Shown here in pieces: positions 1 through 8,646 of a stretch of 64,000 bases of DNA; the first letter of the stretch is position 1, and every line of letters begins with the position of its first letter. The position numbers and the translations under genes were made by a program. The stretch comes from Bradyrhizobium sp. AZCC 1719. Its GTDB lineage: Bacteria > Pseudomonadota > Alphaproteobacteria > Rhizobiales > Xanthobacteraceae. The stretch is taken from NCBI RefSeq assembly GCF_036924525.1, contig NZ_JAZHRU010000001.1:6105001-6169000 (forward strand), given 5' to 3'. The notes below the pieces were generated by a model. The model searched no databases and had not been told where the DNA came from. It saw nothing but the letters and a program-made list of their open reading frames with translations.

Positions 1-2
1 TG

Positions 3-632
3 GAGTCGATGAATTGCCCGGTCACGCAGATCATGGAGATCGGCGACAGTCCCGTCGACATGATGGTCGGCTTTTCACACTACGACGCAGCTTCTGCCGC
101 GATTTCGCACATCCTCGAGCAGGGACGCCGCCGCATCGGATTTCTCGGTGCGCGAATGGACCCCCGCGTGCAGCGGCGGTTCGAAGGGTATCGTGATGCC
201 ATGAAAGCGGCCTCGCTGTTCGACCCGAACCTCATCGTCACCACGTCCGTGCCCACGACCGTCACGCTGGGCGGAACGCTGTTCGCCGACCTCCTTGCCC
301 AGACGCCCGATATCGACGCCGTCTTCTGCGTCAACGACGACCTCGCGCTCGGCGTTCTCTTCGAATGCCAGCGTCGGCAGATATCGATTCCCCGTGACTT
401 GGCAATTGTCGGCTTCAACGACCTGGAGTTCACCGCCGCCGCGGTGCCCTCGATCACCAGCGTGCGAACCAATCGCTATGAAATGGGTCGGCACGCCATC
501 ACCATGGTGATCGACGCGATCGAGGGCCGTCGTCCCCAGACGCCGGTGCTCGACCTTGGCTTTCAGTTGGTCGTTCGTGAAAGCTCAACGCGACAAAGCA
601 CCATGATGGCCGGGTCTGTGGGCATAGATTGA
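3..632 (+). CDS. LacI-family transcriptional regulator, ligand-binding part (5' truncated by window)
   Basis: The reading frame is open from the window edge, so the N-terminal helix-turn-helix lies upstream and is not visible. What remains is a periplasmic-binding-protein-like sensor domain of a LacI/GalR repressor. It has the typical stretches AAISHILEQGRRRIGFLG, DAVFCVNDDLALG and PRDLAIVGFNDLEF, and a C-terminal end of the kind LVVRESS. By family it would bind a sugar or sugar-acid effector and repress a catabolic operon. A palindromic operator candidate lies 16 bases after the stop codon, in front of a sugar-acid dehydratase gene, which suggests it controls the dehydratase-SDR genes downstream. 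The effector is unknown. Confidence 0.9.
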   Translation, partial: ESMNCPVTQIMEIGDSPVDMMVGFSHYDAASAAISHILEQGRRRIGFLGARMDPRVQRRFEGYRDAMKAASLFDPNLIVTTSVPTTVTLGGTLFADLLAQTPDIDAVFCVNDDLALGVLFECQRRQISIPRDLAIVGFNDLEFTAAAVPSITSVRTNRYEMGRHAITMVIDAIEGRRPQTPVLDLGFQLVVRESSTRQSTMMAGSVGID

Positions 633-647
633 GCGTGGATAGAAAAT

Positions 648-659
648 GGTAGCGCTATC
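648..659. promoter_or_regulatory. candidate LacI-family operator
   Basis: GGTAGCGCTATC is a near-perfect palindrome with a central GCGC, the classic LacI-family layout with a CpG at the dyad; one position pair mismatches. It sits between the LacI-type gene and the dehydratase, about 130 bases before the chosen dehydratase start, where a repressor site is expected. That this LacI protein binds it is inference. Confidence 0.45.
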
Positions 660-791
660 TTTTGGCCCGAACTAAGATCGGCTGCTCAATAGAACACGGG
701 CGAAGCGCGTTGCAGCGGATGAAATTTTCAGCATGGTGCGATCGCCGCCGTGATTTTAGCCGCCTATGAGCTTGCAGTGCGGGAGGAACCA

Positions 792-2612
792 ATGAAAAAG
801 AACGACAACAAGACTGCCACCAATGGCAAGGGCCGAAGACTACGTTCCCTCGAGTGGTTCGATAATCCGCATAATCCGGGGATGACGGCGCTCTATCTCG
901 AGCGCTACCTCAATTACGGCCTGACCCGGGAGGAATTGCAATCCGGCAAGCCGATCATCGGCATCGCCCAGACCGGCAACGACCTCTCCCCGTGCAACCG
1001 CCACCATCTCGAACTGGCGCATCGCGTACGCGAGGGCATTCGGGCCGCCGGCGGCATCGCCATGGAATTCCCAACGCATCCGATCCAGGAGACCGGCAAA
1101 CGGCCGACGGCGGCACTCGACCGCAACCTCGCCTATCTCGGCCTGGTCGAAGTCCTGTTCGGCTATCCCCTCGACGGCGTGGTGCTGACCACCGGCTGCG
1201 ACAAGACAACGCCGGCCTGCCTGATGGCGGCGGCGACCGTCAATCTGCCCGCAATCGTGCTCTCGGGCGGCCCGATGCTGAACGGCTGGCACAACGGCGA
1301 GCGCACCGGCTCCGGCACCATCGTCTGGAAAGCCCGCGAGATGCTTGCCGCCGGCGAGATCGACTACAACGGCTTCATCGAACTCGTGGCGTCCTCGACC
1401 CCGTCGGTCGGCCATTGCAATACCATGGGCACGGCCTCGACCATGAACTCGCTGGCGGAAGCGCTCGGCATGTCGCTGCCGGGCTGCGCCGCGATTCCGG
1501 CGCCGCACCGCGAGCGCGGTCAGATCGCCTACGAGACGGGAAAACGGATCGTCGAAATGGTCTGGGAGGATCTCAAGCCCTCCGACATCCTGACCCGCAA
1601 GGCGTTCGAGAACTGCATCGTGGTGAATTCAGCGATCGGCGGCTCGACCAACGCGCCGATCCACATCAACGCGCTGGCGCGGCATATCGGCGTCGAGCTC
1701 TCGATCGACGACTGGCAGAAACATGGCCACGACATCCCGCTCTTGGTGAACATGCAGCCGGCCGGCTTCTATCTCGGCGAGGAATACCATCGCGCCGGCG
1801 GCGTGCCGGCGGTGGTGCGCGAATTGATGGCGCACAAGCGCATCCACGAGGACGCCGTCACAGTCAACGGCCGTACCATCGGCGAGAACTGCCGCGAGGC
1901 GCCAAAGCCCGACGGCGACGTGATCTGGAGCTACGACAAGCCGCTGGTGAAAGATGCGGGCTTCCTGGTGCTGCGCGGCAACCTGTTCGATTCCGCAATC
2001 ATGAAGACCAGCGTGATTTCGAAGGAATTCCGCGACCGCTATTTGATCAATCCGAAAGACCCGAATGCGTTCGAGGGGCGCGCCGTCGTGTTCGAGGGAC
2101 CGGAGGACTATCACGACCGGATCGACGATCCCTCGCTCAATATCGACGAGCACTGCGTGCTGTTCATCCGAGGCGCCGGGCCGATCGGCTATCCCGGCGG
2201 CGCCGAGGTCGTCAACATGCAGCCGCCGGCGGCGCTGATCAAACGCGGCATCCTCTCGCTGCCCTGCATCGGCGACGGAAGGCAGTCCGGCACCTCGGGT
2301 TCACCCTCGATCCTCAACGCCTCGCCCGAGGCCGCCGCCGATGGCGGACTGGCGATCTTAAGGACCGGCGACAAGGTTCGCATCGACCTCAACACGGGCG
2401 ACGCCAACATCTTGATCTCGAGCGATGAATTGAAGAAGCGCCGCGCCGAGTTGAAGGACAAGGGCGGCTTCCCCTACCCGGCCCACCAGACGCCGTGGCA
2501 GGAGCTCTACCGCTCGACCGTCGGACAGCAGGCCACCGGCGCCTGCATGGAGCTCGCCACGCGCTATCAGAATATCGCCGGCACGGTCGGCGTGGCGCGG
2601 GACAATCATTAA
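792..2612 (+). CDS. IlvD/Edd-family sugar-acid dehydratase (xylonate/arabinonate dehydratase type)
   Basis: This 606-residue cytoplasmic enzyme belongs to the dihydroxy-acid/phosphogluconate dehydratase family. It resembles the D-xylonate and L-arabinonate dehydratases, which use a [2Fe-2S] cluster and Mg2+ to turn an aldonic acid into a 2-keto-3-deoxy acid. Likely cluster ligands are C68 ([10 protein letters not shown]), C136 ([11 protein letters not shown]) and C209 ([11 protein letters not shown]). The C-terminal motifs [20 protein letters not shown] and [13 protein letters not shown] are intact. I chose the ATG at 792 because GGGAGGA lies 5 bases upstream; a GTG at 750 in the same frame has no such site. 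Two SDR oxidoreductases follow, suggesting a non-phosphorylative pathway for a pentose, 6-deoxyhexose or related sugar acid. The exact substrate cannot be read from the sequence. Confidence 0.92.
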   Translation: MKKNDNKTATNGKGRRLRSLEWFDNPHNPGMTALYLERYLNYGLTREELQSGKPIIGIAQTGNDLSPCNRHHLELAHRVREGIRAAGGIAMEFPTHPIQETGKRPTAALDRNLAYLGLVEVLFGYPLDGVVLTTGCDKTTPACLMAAATVNLPAIVLSGGPMLNGWHNGERTGSGTIVWKAREMLAAGEIDYNGFIELVASSTPSVGHCNTMGTASTMNSLAEALGMSLPGCAAIPAPHRERGQIAYETGKRIVEMVWEDLKPSDILTRKAFENCIVVNSAIGGSTNAPIHINALARHIGVELSIDDWQKHGHDIPLLVNMQPAGFYLGEEYHRAGGVPAVVRELMAHKRIHEDAVTVNGRTIGENCREAPKPDGDVIWSYDKPLVKDAGFLVLRGNLFDSAIMKTSVISKEFRDRYLINPKDPNAFEGRAVVFEGPEDYHDRIDDPSLNIDEHCVLFIRGAGPIGYPGGAEVVNMQPPAALIKRGILSLPCIGDGRQSGTSGSPSILNASPEAAADGGLAILRTGDKVRIDLNTGDANILISSDELKKRRAELKDKGGFPYPAHQTPWQELYRSTVGQQATGACMELATRYQNIAGTVGVARDNH

Positions 2613-2636
2613 GCCATCGCTCATCAGGCAACCACC

Positions 2637-2757
2637 GTCATTGCGAGCGTAGCGAAGCAATCCAGAAATCCCTCTGCGGAAACGGTCTGGATTGCTTCGT
2701 CGCGGAGTTTATCATCGGGCCGGCCGGAGGCCGGACCCGTTGGCTCCTCGCAATGAC
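2637..2757. repeat. palindromic intergenic repeat, type A
   Basis: The segment starts with GTCATTGCGAG and ends with its exact reverse complement CTCGCAATGAC. Inside, CAATCCAGA and TCTGGATTG form a second inverted pair. I recognise it as a dispersed non-coding palindromic repeat common in Bradyrhizobium and its relatives. It fills most of the gap between the dehydratase and the first SDR gene. The 3' arm appears interrupted by extra sequence around 2710-2740. Confidence 0.75.
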
Positions 2758-2784
2758 GAACGAAGAAACAAGGAGAAAAAGACC

Positions 2785-3519
2785 ATGTCAGACCGCCTGA
2801 AGGGCAAGCGCGCATTCGTCACCGCGGCGGCCGTTGGAATCGGCCGCGCCTGCGCCGTGGCTTTTGCGCGTGAAGGGGCGACGGTGTTCGCCACCGATAT
2901 CGACGAGGCCAACCTTGCCGCGCTCAAGAGTGAAGGCATCGCCGACGTGGCAAGGCTCGACGTCCGCGACAGCGCGGCCGTCGCCGCCATGGCCAAGCGC
3001 GCCGGCAAGACCGACATCCTGCTCAACGCCGCAGGCTTCGTGCATCACGGCAACGTGCTGGACTGCTCCGACGAGGACTGGGACTTTTCATTCGACCTCA
3101 ACGTCAAGTCGATGCACCGCACCATCCGCGCATTCCTGCCGGGCATGCTTGAAAATGGCCGCGGCGCGATCGTGAACATCTCTTCCGCCGCCGGCGTGTT
3201 CAAGGCCGCACCGAACCGCTACGTCTACGGTGCGACCAAGGCTGCGGTCGCGGCGCTGACGCGCTCGGTCGCCACCGACTTCGTCGCCAAAGGTATCAGG
3301 TGCAACTGCATCTGCCCCGGCACCATCGAGACGCCCTCGATGCTGGAGCGTGCGGCGGCAGCAGGCCCCAACGGGCGCGAGATGTTCATCGCGCGGCAGC
3401 CGATGGGGCGACTCGGCACCGCCGAGGAGATCGCGTCGCTCGCCGTTTATCTCGCCAGCGACGAAAGCGCGTTCACGACCGGCGTCGCGCACGTCATCGA
3501 CGGCGGCTGGACGCTGTAA
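2785..3519 (+). CDS. SDR-family oxidoreductase, 2-keto-3-deoxy-sugar-acid dehydrogenase-like
   Basis: This classical short-chain dehydrogenase of 244 residues has a Rossmann nucleotide-binding start (FVTAAAVGIGRA, where the first glycine of TGxxxGIG is alanine), an NAAG element, a serine in NISSAAG and the catalytic pair in YGATK. The end, GVAHVIDGGWTL, is typical of the family. Overall it resembles 2-keto-3-deoxy-L-fuconate dehydrogenase and BDH2-type enzymes. With the upstream dehydratase, a role oxidising the 2-keto-3-deoxy acid is plausible but inferred. The ATG at 2785 has AGGAG ten bases upstream. It probably forms one transcription unit with the dehydratase despite the repeat between them. 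Confidence 0.88.
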   Translation: MSDRLKGKRAFVTAAAVGIGRACAVAFAREGATVFATDIDEANLAALKSEGIADVARLDVRDSAAVAAMAKRAGKTDILLNAAGFVHHGNVLDCSDEDWDFSFDLNVKSMHRTIRAFLPGMLENGRGAIVNISSAAGVFKAAPNRYVYGATKAAVAALTRSVATDFVAKGIRCNCICPGTIETPSMLERAAAAGPNGREMFIARQPMGRLGTAEEIASLAVYLASDESAFTTGVAHVIDGGWTL

Positions 3520-3526
3520 ACGCAAT

Positions 3527-3620
3527 CCTCATCCTGAGGAGCCGCGAAGCGGCGTCTCGAAGGATGGGCCACGGGCCTCATGGTTCGAGACGCGCAATAG
3601 CGCTCCTCACCATGAGGAAC
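3527..3620. repeat. palindromic intergenic repeat, type B (copy 1)
   Basis: The segment runs from CCTCATCCTGAGGAGC to GCTCCTCACCATGAGG and contains GTCTCGAAGGATG and ATGGTTCGAGACGCGC as an inner inverted pair. A second copy lies at 14690-14790 in this window, so it is a dispersed repeat. It separates the two SDR genes. Confidence 0.8.
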
Positions 3621-3643
3621 ATCGAGCGGAAGGGACCATCTTC

Positions 3644-4390
3644 ATGAACAAGATCGATCTGAACGGCCGTTGCGCCGTCGTCACCGGCGGGGCGCAGGGT
3701 TTTGGGCGCGCGATCACCGAACGCTTCGTCGCATCGGGTGCGAAGGTCGCGATCTGGGATTTTGACCTGCCGCTCGCGGAAAGAGCCGCGAAGGAAATCG
3801 GCCCGGCTGTGTCCGCCTTCAAGGTCGACGTCTCCGACCTCGCCGCTGTCGAGAAGACTCGCGACGAAACGCTGAAGACACTCGGCAAGATCGACATCCT
3901 CGTCAACAATGCCGGCATCGCCGGCATCAACAAGACGGTCTGGGAAACCGACCTCGACGAATGGCGCAAAGTGCTGCGCATCAATCTCGACGGCCCCTTC
4001 ATCTGCTGCAAGGCAGTGGTGCCTGCGATGCTGCAGCAAAAATACGGCCGCATCGTCAACATCGCTTCCATCGCCGGCAAGGAAGGCAATCCCAACGCCG
4101 CGCATTATTCGGCCTCGAAGGCCGGCCTGATCGCGCTGACCAAGTCGCTCGGCAAGGAGCTCGCGCAGCACGACATCCTCGTCAACGCGGTGACGCCGGC
4201 GGCGGCGAAAACCGCGATCTTCGACCAACTGACGCAGCAGCACATCGATTTCATGCTGTCAAAGATTCCGAAGGGGCGGTTTGTGCTGGTGGAAGAACTC
4301 GCGGCGATGGTGGCGTGGCTGGCGTCGGAAGATTGCGCGTTCTCGACCGGTGCGGTGTTCGATATCTCGGGCGGCCGGGCGACGTACTAG
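3644..4390 (+). CDS. SDR-family oxidoreductase
   Basis: This 248-residue classical SDR has an NAD(P)-binding motif VVTGGAQGFGRA, NNAG, catalytic serine (NIASIAGKEGN), YSASK and the C-terminal FDISGGRATY. It probably oxidises a sugar, sugar lactone precursor or sugar acid alongside the preceding dehydratase and SDR; this rests on neighbourhood. The start ATG at 3644 follows GGAAGGGA. Its TAG stop overlaps the TAG stop of the convergent transporter gene by the shared palindrome CTAG at 4387-4390, so no intergenic terminator separates the two genes. Confidence 0.88.
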   Translation: MNKIDLNGRCAVVTGGAQGFGRAITERFVASGAKVAIWDFDLPLAERAAKEIGPAVSAFKVDVSDLAAVEKTRDETLKTLGKIDILVNNAGIAGINKTVWETDLDEWRKVLRINLDGPFICCKAVVPAMLQQKYGRIVNIASIAGKEGNPNAAHYSASKAGLIALTKSLGKELAQHDILVNAVTPAAAKTAIFDQLTQQHIDFMLSKIPKGRFVLVEELAAMVAWLASEDCAFSTGAVFDISGGRATY

Positions 4391-5295
4391 TTAATCGACA
4401 CTCGGGACAATCGCGTTGCAGGACGCCGGCCCGAAGTCGTAGCGATCCAGATGCCAGCGAACACCGCGAGGATGCCGGCAACAAGATTCCAGCGGAGCGG
4501 TTCGTCCAGCAAGGCCGCGCCAACCAGCGACGCGGTGATCGGATTGACGGTGACCGAGATCGCGACGCGGGTCGGCGTTGTGCGCGCCAGCGCGAACGCC
4601 CAAAGATAAAACGTTAGCGCGCTGCCGAAGGCACCGAGATATATGGCAGCCAGCCATTGCGGGACCTCGAAAGCTGCGACCGGCGCAAAACTGCCGCGCC
4701 AGTACGAGACCAGGACAAGACACACAGCCCCGACGCCCATGGATGCGGTCGTGAAGGGAATCGGCCCGGAGCGAGCGATGAATGGCTTGGACCAGATGCT
4801 GTAGAGCGCCATGCACAGGGCCGCGGCGATCATCAGTAAATCGCCGCGCCAGGCCCCCGGCGGCGCGGAAGCAAGGTTCGACAAAAGCGCCAGGGCGACC
4901 CCGAGCGTCGCGGTCACGACACCGATCGATTTGCGTACCGTAAGGGCCTCGCTGCCGAGCGCCGCTCCCACCACCATCGTCAGCAACGGAAGCGTCGACA
5001 GGGCCAGGGCGCCTCGCGCCGCTGTCGTGAAAATCAGAGACGCATTGAACAGGATCGGGAACAGGGCGAAGTACAGCACACCCAACCCGGCAACGCTCAA
5101 CCAGTCGGGACGCCGCGGCCACTGCGCGCCTTGCAGAAGGGCCACCGGCAACAACAGCAAAAAACCGATGCCGAACCGAAACGAACCGATCGCCAGCGGA
5201 TCAACCGCATTCACCAGATAGCGCGTTGCTCCGATCGAAGTCCCGCCCAGGCCGCTCGATAGGATCGCCGCCAACACGCCCCATGCCTCGCTCAT
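4387..5295 (-). CDS. EamA/DMT-superfamily transporter
   Basis: The product is an inner-membrane protein of 302 residues with about ten hydrophobic segments arranged as two EamA repeats, of the RhaT/YdcZ drug-metabolite transporter type. Such proteins usually export or exchange small metabolites. I chose the ATG at 5295 because a GGAAGGGG-like ribosome site precedes it; a longer frame starting at 5379 adds an unlikely tail. It is transcribed divergently from a LysR regulator across 90 bases, a layout that usually means LysR control. Substrate unknown. Confidence 0.88.
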   Translation of the reverse strand: MSEAWGVLAAILSSGLGGTSIGATRYLVNAVDPLAIGSFRFGIGFLLLLPVALLQGAQWPRRPDWLSVAGLGVLYFALFPILFNASLIFTTAARGALALSTLPLLTMVVGAALGSEALTVRKSIGVVTATLGVALALLSNLASAPPGAWRGDLLMIAAALCMALYSIWSKPFIARSGPIPFTTASMGVGAVCLVLVSYWRGSFAPVAAFEVPQWLAAIYLGAFGSALTFYLWAFALARTTPTRVAISVTVNPITASLVGAALLDEPLRWNLVAGILAVFAGIWIATTSGRRPATRLSRVSIN

Positions 5296-5385
5296 ACACT
5301 TTCCCCTTCCGGCTTGCGTGCAAGGTAGGGAGGGTTTAGTAATCAAGAAATGGAATTTCCGTGATGGAGGAAATAACATTTACTT

Positions 5386-6297
5386 ATGAGCGCGCCCGTC
5401 CTCGATCCGGATCTCTTGAAGGCTTTCGTGGCGGTGGCCGACAGCCGCTCGTTCACGCGCGCGGCTACCCAGCTTAATCGAACCCAATCCGCGGTTAGCA
5501 TGCAGATCAAGCGCCTGGAGGAACGCCTCGGCGTCGAACTGTTCAATCGCACGAAAGCCAATGTCGATTTGAGCTCCGCAGGCGAAGGGCTGCTCGGATA
5601 CGCAAGGCGTATCCTGACGCTAAACGACGAGGCTGTCGGTAAGTTGCGGGAGCGCAAGATCGAAGGCGTTGTGCGCCTGGGCGTGATGGACGACTACGGA
5701 ACGTTGATCGTTCCGCCTGTGCTGGCGAGCTTTGCCGCCTGTTACCCGCTGGTCCATGTCGAGATGGAGATAGGGCTCACCTCTTCCATGCCCGCGCGCC
5801 TCGGCAAGGCCTATGACCTCGTCATTGCGATGCACCCGGAGGGACATGGCGAGGGCGAATTCCTGCGCCGCGAACAGGCCGCCTGGGCAACCGGTGCGTT
5901 TCACCCCGTTGAGCAGCAAAATCCGTTGCCGCTTGCGCTTTATCCGCAGGGCTGCCTGTTCCGAAAATGGGCAATTGAGGCATTGGATGCCGCCAAGCGG
6001 CCCTGGCGGCTGGCTTTCGTCAGCCACAGCCTTGCGGCCGTCGAGTCGGTTGCGGCGCAGGGGCTTGCGGTGACGATCGTAAAGGCAGGTACATTTCCGC
6101 CGAAGCTACGCCCCCTGTCGGAGCGCGACGGCATGCCGCGACTGCCGGCCGCGGACATTTGCCTGCACCGCACCGCGAATCTGTCACGGGCGGGCACGCT
6201 GCTCGCGGACCACTTGCGCTCTACCATCTCAAACCATCTTGATGAGGTTTCGGTGCGGCGTGCAACGCGCGACGCTATTCCGATCGCCTTCAACTGA
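5386..6297 (+). CDS. LysR-family transcriptional regulator
   Basis: This 303-residue protein has an N-terminal winged helix-turn-helix (residues about 5-65: LKAFVAVADSRSFTRAATQLNRTQSAVSMQIKRLEERLG, read in pieces) and a C-terminal LysR substrate-binding domain. TGGAGG precedes the ATG at 5386. It is divergent from the DMT transporter gene and by the usual LysR logic is its likely activator or repressor, as well as autoregulated. The effector is unknown. Confidence 0.92.
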   Translation: MSAPVLDPDLLKAFVAVADSRSFTRAATQLNRTQSAVSMQIKRLEERLGVELFNRTKANVDLSSAGEGLLGYARRILTLNDEAVGKLRERKIEGVVRLGVMDDYGTLIVPPVLASFAACYPLVHVEMEIGLTSSMPARLGKAYDLVIAMHPEGHGEGEFLRREQAAWATGAFHPVEQQNPLPLALYPQGCLFRKWAIEALDAAKRPWRLAFVSHSLAAVESVAAQGLAVTIVKAGTFPPKLRPLSERDGMPRLPAADICLHRTANLSRAGTLLADHLRSTISNHLDEVSVRRATRDAIPIAFN

Positions 6298-6307
6298 GCG
6301 GTGTCTC

Positions 6308-6988
6308 GTGAACATCTCACTCTACGGCATATCGGTCTGGGTGCTCCCACTCCTCATCGCCATCACCTTCCACGAGGCCGCCCACGCTTTCGTGGCGTAT
6401 CGGCTCGGGGATAAGACCGCATGGGAGCTTGGCCGGGTTAGCTTCAACCCCTTCAAGCATATCGACCCATTCGGGACCGTCATTCTCCCCGGCATTCTGC
6501 TGCTATCGCATTCGCCGTTCGTGTTTGGTTATGCCAAGCCGGTCCCGGTGAACTTCCGGAACCTGAACAACCCCCGGCTCGACATGGTTTGGGTGGCGCT
6601 GGCCGGACCCGCCACCAACATCATTCTGGCGATCATCGTGGCGTTAGCCTTCCATGCCTTGCCTCTGGTACCGGCAGAGGCCGCCAAATGGACCGCGGAC
6701 AACCTCAAAAACGCCTTCCTGATCAATATCGTGCTGGCGATCTTCAACATGATGCCGATCCCGCCGCTGGATGGCGGCCGGGTCGCCGTCGGACTCTTGC
6801 CGCGGGTGCTGGCTTACCCGCTGTCGCGGCTGGAACCGTATGGGATGCTGATTTTGATCGGCCTTCTGATCCTGCTTCCCATCATCGGCGCGCAGCTCGG
6901 CCTAAATCTTGATGTTATTTCGGCGATACTGCGGACACTGACCGGTTATGTGATCAACGCGCTTCTCTTCATCACCGGCAACGCTTAA
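6308..6988 (+). CDS. site-2 protease-type metallopeptidase (M50 family)
   Basis: The 226-residue membrane protein carries the zinc motif HEAAH in its first transmembrane segment (FHEAAHAFVAYRLGD) and the second M50 motif NMMPIPPLDGGR. This is the short, PDZ-less class of site-2 protease homologue common in alphaproteobacteria. These cleave membrane-embedded substrates; the target is unknown. I chose the GTG at 6308, which gives MNISLYG and the usual N-terminus. The same frame extends upstream to 6239 over the end of the LysR gene, so the start is moderately uncertain. Confidence 0.88.
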   Translation: MNISLYGISVWVLPLLIAITFHEAAHAFVAYRLGDKTAWELGRVSFNPFKHIDPFGTVILPGILLLSHSPFVFGYAKPVPVNFRNLNNPRLDMVWVALAGPATNIILAIIVALAFHALPLVPAEAAKWTADNLKNAFLINIVLAIFNMMPIPPLDGGRVAVGLLPRVLAYPLSRLEPYGMLILIGLLILLPIIGAQLGLNLDVISAILRTLTGYVINALLFITGNA

Positions 6989-7033
6989 GCTTCAAATAGA
7001 AACGAACCCACAAGGGATGAACCGACCCGGGCC

Positions 7034-7471
7034 ATGGCGACAAAAGCTGCCGATATGTTGATTGCGCGACGCGCCGACACCCGCGCGAGGGCAGATTTTG
7101 CAACATGGAAAATGCTGGCCAAGCTCAACGGCTTCACCGCCCTGCCCGCTGAAGCGCAAAACTTTCTTGAAGGCTACAGGCAGTTGCTCCTTGCGAAGAT
7201 GACCGAGGCGGACGCTTCCGAGGCCACCATCCAGCTCATGTACAAGAGCTACTATGCGGAGATGGGCGGCTCCGGAACGCCGCCCGAGATTCCTTCGCGC
7301 ACGAGCGAGCCGGCCACCGACAGCGGCAACGTCACCGCTTTCCGCCGTCCGGCCCCCCGGCCAAAACAACAGGCCGCATCCGGCCAAGCGGCAAAACCGC
7401 GGCTGCCGGTGGCGCTGATTTTCATCTGCCTCGCCATCGTCTACGTCAGCATCCGCTACTTCTGGCGCTGA
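7034..7471 (+). CDS. hypothetical protein with C-terminal membrane anchor
   Basis: This 145-residue protein is not recognised. An Ala-rich, helical N-terminal part (residues about 1-80, ending KSYYAEMG) is followed by a Pro/Ala-rich linker. One transmembrane helix near the C-terminus (LPVALIFICLAIVYVSIRYF) gives a tail-anchored layout. It follows the protease gene by 45 bases in the same direction, so both may be co-transcribed. AAGGGATG precedes the start. No function is proposed. Confidence 0.65.
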   Translation: MATKAADMLIARRADTRARADFATWKMLAKLNGFTALPAEAQNFLEGYRQLLLAKMTEADASEATIQLMYKSYYAEMGGSGTPPEIPSRTSEPATDSGNVTAFRRPAPRPKQQAASGQAAKPRLPVALIFICLAIVYVSIRYFWR

Positions 7472-7564
7472 GCTTCGAACGAAGTAATTGCGTCGGCCCG
7501 CCGGATTGACGCGGTGACGATGGGCCGAATCCACCTTCTCCCGTTCGGAAAGAGGACGCGGCTT

Positions 7565-8476
7565 TCACGGCCACGCCGCGTAGGACGGACCGCTGCGTGC
7601 GTGCTCCAGTCGAATCTGCCGACGATAGCTGCCCGGTGATGCGCCGCAATACTTGCGGAAGAAGCGATTGAAATAGGCGGGATCGCGGAAACCCAGGCCG
7701 TATCCGATCTGCTCGACGGGAAGATCGAGCTGCTGCAGACGCGTACAGGCCTCGCGCACCAGGCGCTCATGGATCATCGCGCGCGGGCCGCAGTTTTTCT
7801 CCCGTTGGCAATGGGCGTGCAGCTTGTCGGATGTGACGCCGAGCGCATCCGCATAGCGCGCCACCGGCCAGCCGTCGCGGTAGTGCAGTTCGACCATTTG
7901 CAGGAAATTGCCGACCAGCGCCGGACCACCGCCACGCGCTGCAACCTCGTGACGCTCATCATGCGAGGCGCTGAGCCGGCAGAGTTGCAGACACAGCAAC
8001 AGCAGATGTGACGCGATCAGCGTCGCGCCGCCGAAGCCGGGCCCGCGCAACTCCGCCACGATCGCGCGGCAGGATTCGGCGATCGTGTCGAGATGTGGAG
8101 GGAGCGTCTCGCCGGCAACCAGCGCAACGCGCTCAGTGGTCCTGCGCAGATGCAGCGCCTCGGCACTGCCCGCGATAATCTTGATCAGGAAAGCATCGTC
8201 CACCGACAACAGGAAGCCACGCGCGCCGGGACCAACGTGCAGCGCTGCATCGGTGCTGCCCGGCAACCAGAGCAGCGCCGGCGCTTCGAGCGCGACGCCC
8301 GTTCCGTGCCATGAAGCCCGGCCGCGGTCCGATTGCAGCAACAATAGATGCGCCCGGCGCTCTGCCTTCTGGCGGATGACCCACGATCGAGCCGCCAGGG
8401 CAGCCGAAAAAGCCTCCGCACGTACCGCCAGCGCGACGCCGACCGGCAGTCCGTTCAGCCCTGGTGATGCCGACAT
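7565..8476 (-). CDS. AraC-family transcriptional regulator
   Basis: The 303-residue product ends in an AraC/XylS double helix-turn-helix (residues about 200-295: YADALGVTSDKLHAHC ... IGYGLGFRDPAYFNRFFRKYCGASPGSYR). Before it lies a cupin-like sensor region. The ATG at 8476 is preceded by AGGAGAGGGGG, a strong ribosome site; the frame is open further upstream but without one. It faces the livKHMGF-aldehyde dehydrogenase operon across 170 bases and is the obvious candidate regulator of that operon. Confidence 0.92.
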   Translation of the reverse strand: MSASPGLNGLPVGVALAVRAEAFSAALAARSWVIRQKAERRAHLLLLQSDRGRASWHGTGVALEAPALLWLPGSTDAALHVGPGARGFLLSVDDAFLIKIIAGSAEALHLRRTTERVALVAGETLPPHLDTIAESCRAIVAELRGPGFGGATLIASHLLLLCLQLCRLSASHDERHEVAARGGGPALVGNFLQMVELHYRDGWPVARYADALGVTSDKLHAHCQREKNCGPRAMIHERLVREACTRLQQLDLPVEQIGYGLGFRDPAYFNRFFRKYCGASPGSYRRQIRLEHARSGPSYAAWP

Positions 8477-8646
8477 GCCCCCTCTCCTGAGACAATCCGC
8501 CGCCAGTGAAGCGGAAGATTTGCCAGAAAAGTACAATCTTTCCCCGGCTTCGTCCAATTCCAAGCTTCCGGCAACCTCCCCTAACGTCAGGGCGATCACG
8601 AGCGCCAGTTTCAATGGCGCCGGTCGACGCACCCTGGGAGGACAAG

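Noticed and set aside
992..2428. A 478-codon frame inside the dehydratase gene
   Set aside because: It is an alternative frame of a strongly supported IlvD/Edd gene, with arginine-rich low-complexity content.
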